A stretch of DNA of 34,680 nucleotides. It comes from Flavicella sp964230805. Lineage in GTDB: Bacteria > Bacteroidota > Bacteroidia > Flavobacteriales > Flavobacteriaceae. This document shows positions 32,901 through 34,680 of the stretch, piece by piece (position 1 is the first letter of the stretch; each line of letters opens with the position of its first letter). The notes under the pieces were generated by a model. The model was not told the origin of the DNA, ran no database searches, and was given only the letters and a program-made list of their open reading frames with translations. The position numbers and the translations under genes were made by a program. The stretch covers positions 1-34,680 of the forward strand of contig CAXRIA010000033.1 in assembly GCA_964230805.1 (NCBI GenBank), in the 5' to 3' direction.

Positions 32901-33354
32901 CTGGTAATGGTACTCCAGATGTGTCTGTAATCACCCCAACAACATCATGTCCGTCTTGTTCCTCGTTCGTAGTCAAATTTTTTTCCATTATGTTCTTACT
33001 GATGATAATGGCATTGCTTTCGGACAATTCATAGTTAAGATTGCTAGCAGACAAACTTTTTTCTAACAATTTGGTTATCAAAATCGCTCCTTTCCTTAAT
33101 TGTACTTTTGGTGCATCTTTGAATAACTTTTTTTGATAAATAAAGTCATAGTCCGTTTGTTGACTAATCATTTGAAAAACCTGATCTACGGTTGCCAATT
33201 TGTCTTGGTCAATCATTACTTTTTCTTGAGAAAAGGAACGCTCCGTAGTAAAACTAAAGACAGTGGTACATATCAGAAGTATGCATGTTCTTATAACCAT
33301 AAATAGGGTACGTTTTTGAAAGAGGATACAGCGCTCTTTTGATTTAATTTTCAT
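29902..33354 (-). CDS. SusC/RagA-family TonB-dependent outer-membrane transporter with STN domain
   Basis: This 1150-residue TonB-dependent channel imports its ligand with the SusD lid. After a signal peptide (about 1-42) comes an STN domain (about 46-120, QKVMIDQDK-like start through NYELSESNAIIIS), which in other systems touches a FecR anti-sigma factor. A carboxypeptidase-D-like regulatory domain follows (about 137-210, VVGVITDTSGVPLPGATI), then the LDEIVVIGYG motif (214-223), the plug (AIAGRVAGVRIVSNGAPGAGSTINVRG, LIVVDGYPL, ILKDAASTAIYGSRGANGVIMITTKK), and a 22-strand barrel ending LGLNVSF. A second ATG at 33300 could be the true start; both give a signal peptide. It follows fecR by 102 bases, and that gap may hold its own promoter. 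Confidence 0.95.
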   Translation of the reverse strand: MKIKSKERCILFQKRTLFMVIRTCILLICTTVFSFTTERSFSQEKVMIDQDKLATVDQVFQMISQQTDYDFIYQKKLFKDAPKVQLRKGAILITKLLEKSLSASNLNYELSESNAIIISKNIMEKNLTTNEEQDGHDVVGVITDTSGVPLPGATILEKGTTNGSQSDFDGGFSLRTSNKNAILVISYVGFSTLEIPVNGQSDLAIVLEESAATLDEIVVIGYGKLSRSKVIGAVASVKSEDISQLPVSSVDDAIAGRVAGVRIVSNGAPGAGSTINVRGIGTATAGGSPLIVVDGYPLTEGSDINAINPNDIESMNILKDAASTAIYGSRGANGVIMITTKKAKSDKVTFNFNTYAGFQEVLNQPKFMNAYQFAEVVKEARDWGYVSADPANRNENDSHATRLSQGAASRHLIPSNLDKYLSGTPGLTDNDWLDDIFRKGRIESYDISASGRSGNTNWYLSSGYFNQEGIMIGSDFERYIAKINLNTKFHNKLSFGLDLTPSISNNNRITEGWTDSPLQQAILSEPFFTPYNNQGELNISQQIRWHNNGGTDGALAENPVAIALRRKDERNKFRLFGNAFLEYQITEDLKFKTLLGGDYDYSLRETFRPASIGSYRNDVDATVAWATERTLVRQNIITENTFTYDKSIGKHNFNGLAGYSYQKENSTRTFVDAPNLDSDNIPNIAGTAETTSDKRISEWVRISYFGRVQYDYDSKYLISASTRRDGSSRFGAATKFGSFSSFSAGWVISNELFFPEDTFVSKLKLRYSWGQTGNDQIGDFGSIATLKNLNGFIDGSLAIGQIPSTSPNADLSWETSVTNNIGFDLGLFDNKWNLIVDYFVAKTKDMLLDVPVPLQSGFTESLQNVGKMENKGLEIVLSTSEINLGGVLWSSSINFTTIKNTVKELGSGQTEIIEGAHITKIGNSIGELFGYQVDGIYKSQAEIDASAQSGTDVRVGDWRIVDTSGDGIINDDDRQSLGATLPDFTYGMNNRFSYKNFDLNVFVDGVQGVNVLSRTVRNASNGQGFSNQFQYYYENRWHPTNNPDGFLARPDYTQSEERRRANVSSAFVEDGSFFRVRNITLGYNFSDNILEKINLTRLRLYVTATNPFLFTDFKGFNPEQRDNGDPLAPSDTQGVYPLNKSFVLGLNVSF

Positions 33355-33408
33355 AAATTTACTTTGTGTTAGTTAAACATTAAGTTTAGTTATTGCACTT
33401 CTATTTGA

Positions 33409-33451
33409 GGGACGAAGATGAAACCTGTGCAAAATGTTTTGCTTCGTTCCC
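33409..33451 (+). terminator. Hairpin with plus-strand T run between fecR and susC
   Basis: The arms GGGACGAAG (33409-33417) and CTTCGTTCCC (33442-33451) pair with one bulged base, and the loop contains a further GCAAAA/TTTTGC pairing. On the plus strand CTTTTTTTATTTT follows, the layout of an intrinsic terminator facing against the operon. On the minus strand there is no T run after the stem, so read-through from fecR to susC is possible. Confidence 0.5.
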
Positions 33452-33456
33452 TTTTT

Positions 33457-34614
33457 TTATTTTAATCTTACCTGATTGCCATTTATTTTGTAATCCATGA
33501 TAACGCCCGAGTTTTTGAGATTGAGTAAGATGTTTTCAAGACCTTTGTTCTTTCTCAAAACCCCTACGAAACCTAAATGATCTTCCATAATTTTGGACCT
33601 ATAGACAACTTCCACATCGTACCAACGTGAAAGTACTTGCATGATCTCATTAAGAGATTTTCCATCAAAACTAAAGACACCGTTCTTCCACGCGATTTCA
33701 TGGTAAACATCGACAGTCTGAATCGATATTGTTTTGTTGCTAACACGTAAGCCTGCTTGCTGATTCGGGGCTAAGTCGTAGGAGGTATCTTCCACACTTA
33801 CAGTTACCTTTCCTTCCACGAGCGTGGTGTATACAAAATTTTCATTTTGATAGGCTTTTACATTAAACTCTGTGCCGAGTACTTCGATCTCTTGTGCATT
33901 ATGGATTACTTTAAATTTAGCTCCTCGATGAAGAGAGCTAGGGGACACGTCAAAGTAGGCTTCTCCATAAATCAGCTCAACTTTTCGATCAGTCTTATCA
34001 GGAAACCTTACAGGATATTTTAACTGGGATTCAGAGTTCAACCAAACTTTTGTGCCATCAGCGAGTGTTATGAAGAACTGCCCTCCACGCGGGATGGTCA
34101 GATAATTGTAAACCAATTCTTTTTTCTTTTTTCGAGTGTTGTCGTATGTAATTTTCTCTCCGTTGCTATGGGCATTTTTTGTTTGGACAGATTTTCCTTT
34201 TTCTAATTCAATTTGAGAACCGTCTTCTAATGTGAGAACGGCTTTGTCTGTGCCTGGGACGATGAGATTTTTTGTCATGACTGGCTCAATTTGCTCCCGT
34301 TCATTTTCTCTAGTTAGAAACATGGGAAGCATCAAAATAATGGCTACGGATGCGGCAGCTACATATTGCCAAAAACGAGGCCTATTTTGACTTTCTTTAG
34401 TCATTTTGAGTATATTGTTGTGAATACGATTCGCATCCACTTCATTCAATACCGGTTTTTCTGTCAAAAGGGCCAATACATTTTCTACGGAAGGCAGTTC
34501 ATTCGCTTTTTTTACGCCTTGTATGTAAGTAGCAAATTGAGTAGCCTCCTTTTTGGAACACTGGTTTAGAATGAATTTTTTTAATAGGTTTTTATAATGT
34601 TCATCTGAATTCAT
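33457..34614 (-). CDS. FecR-family anti-sigma factor with C-terminal DUF4974 domain
   Basis: This 385-residue single-pass inner-membrane regulator holds an ECF sigma factor and releases it when the partner SusC binds ligand. The cytoplasmic part (1-81, YKNLLKKFILNQCSKKEATQFATYI) is the sigma-binding segment. One membrane helix lies at about 82-101. The periplasmic FecR domain (about 168-275) has LTIPRGGQFFITLADGTKVWLNSESQLKYPVRF and GEAYFDVSP...FKVIHNAQEIEVLGTEFNVKAY. The C-terminal DUF4974 domain (about 312-385, FSFDGKSLNEIMQVLSRWYDVEVVY) resembles the STN fold. Its neighbour susC has the matching STN domain, so they likely form one signalling pair. The sigma gene is expected just past the right edge. 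The last 66 bases hold no complete gene; one minus-strand frame stays open and ends in a TGA overlapping this ATG. Confidence 0.94.
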   Translation of the reverse strand: MNSDEHYKNLLKKFILNQCSKKEATQFATYIQGVKKANELPSVENVLALLTEKPVLNEVDANRIHNNILKMTKESQNRPRFWQYVAAASVAIILMLPMFLTRENEREQIEPVMTKNLIVPGTDKAVLTLEDGSQIELEKGKSVQTKNAHSNGEKITYDNTRKKKKELVYNYLTIPRGGQFFITLADGTKVWLNSESQLKYPVRFPDKTDRKVELIYGEAYFDVSPSSLHRGAKFKVIHNAQEIEVLGTEFNVKAYQNENFVYTTLVEGKVTVSVEDTSYDLAPNQQAGLRVSNKTISIQTVDVYHEIAWKNGVFSFDGKSLNEIMQVLSRWYDVEVVYRSKIMEDHLGFVGVLRKNKGLENILLNLKNSGVIMDYKINGNQVRLK

Positions 34615-34680
34615 AAGATACCTTCTTGCCTATATAATACAGATGAGTTGGTTGTGAGTACTACTCGAAGCTTGTTTTTT

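Noticed and set aside
34611..34680. 3' end of an ECF sigma factor gene at the right edge
   Set aside because: One frame is open for 22 codons, but the residues show no sigma region 4 signature and another frame stops earlier, so a feature call is not justified.

Overview
The window looks like chromosomal DNA of a member of the Flavobacteriaceae (Bacteroidota). The evidence is a short RpoD-type sigma factor, a PorT protein of the type IX secretion system, a lipoprotein TamA homologue (TamL), a zinc-ribbon-less AccD, a eukaryote/archaeon-like prolyl-tRNA synthetase, a SusC/SusD pair, and several promoters of the Bacteroidota form TTG-N17..20-TAnnTTTG. The DNA is AT-rich. No insertion sequence, integrase, phage gene or CRISPR array was seen, and no stretch longer than about 300 bases lacks a gene.

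Region 1 (1-20,030) is mostly housekeeping. On the minus strand it holds rpoD-rpe, a CPA1 cation:proton antiporter, rpsO-terminator-pnp, accD, a class II aldolase (fbaA), tamL, a NifU-like protein with ubiE and porT in one tight run, and a FadL-like porin behind a low-complexity lipoprotein. On the plus strand it holds the 3' end of a TPM-domain protein, a SpoU/TrmH RNA methyltransferase, proS, tRNA-Glu(TTC) and rpsT. Perfect-stem intrinsic terminators separate several units: 547-578, 4367-4404, 6749-6780, 8221-8254 and 19990-20023.

Region 2 (20,154-34,614) is the unusual part. Ten genes run in one direction on the minus strand with gaps of 102 bases or less. In transcription order they are a FecR anti-sigma factor, SusC with an N-terminal STN signalling domain, SusD, a PKD-glycerophosphodiester phosphodiesterase (GDPD) lipoprotein, a PKD plus eight-repeat PQQ-like propeller lipoprotein, a second GDPD lipoprotein, an organophosphate:phosphate antiporter of the GlpT/UhpT family, then galK, galE and galT. 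No glycoside hydrolase, polysaccharide lyase or sulfatase is present.

The simplest reading is a SusCD-type locus for a glycerophosphodiester rather than an ordinary polysaccharide. The ligand would be captured and imported by SusCD, cleaved by the GDPD lipoproteins to glycerol-3-phosphate plus an alcohol, and the phosphate ester taken across the inner membrane by the antiporter. The Leloir genes suggest that the alcohol or a substituent is galactose. Expression is probably controlled by SusC-FecR-ECF sigma signalling, with the sigma gene just beyond the right edge. The gene identities are well supported. The substrate is inference.
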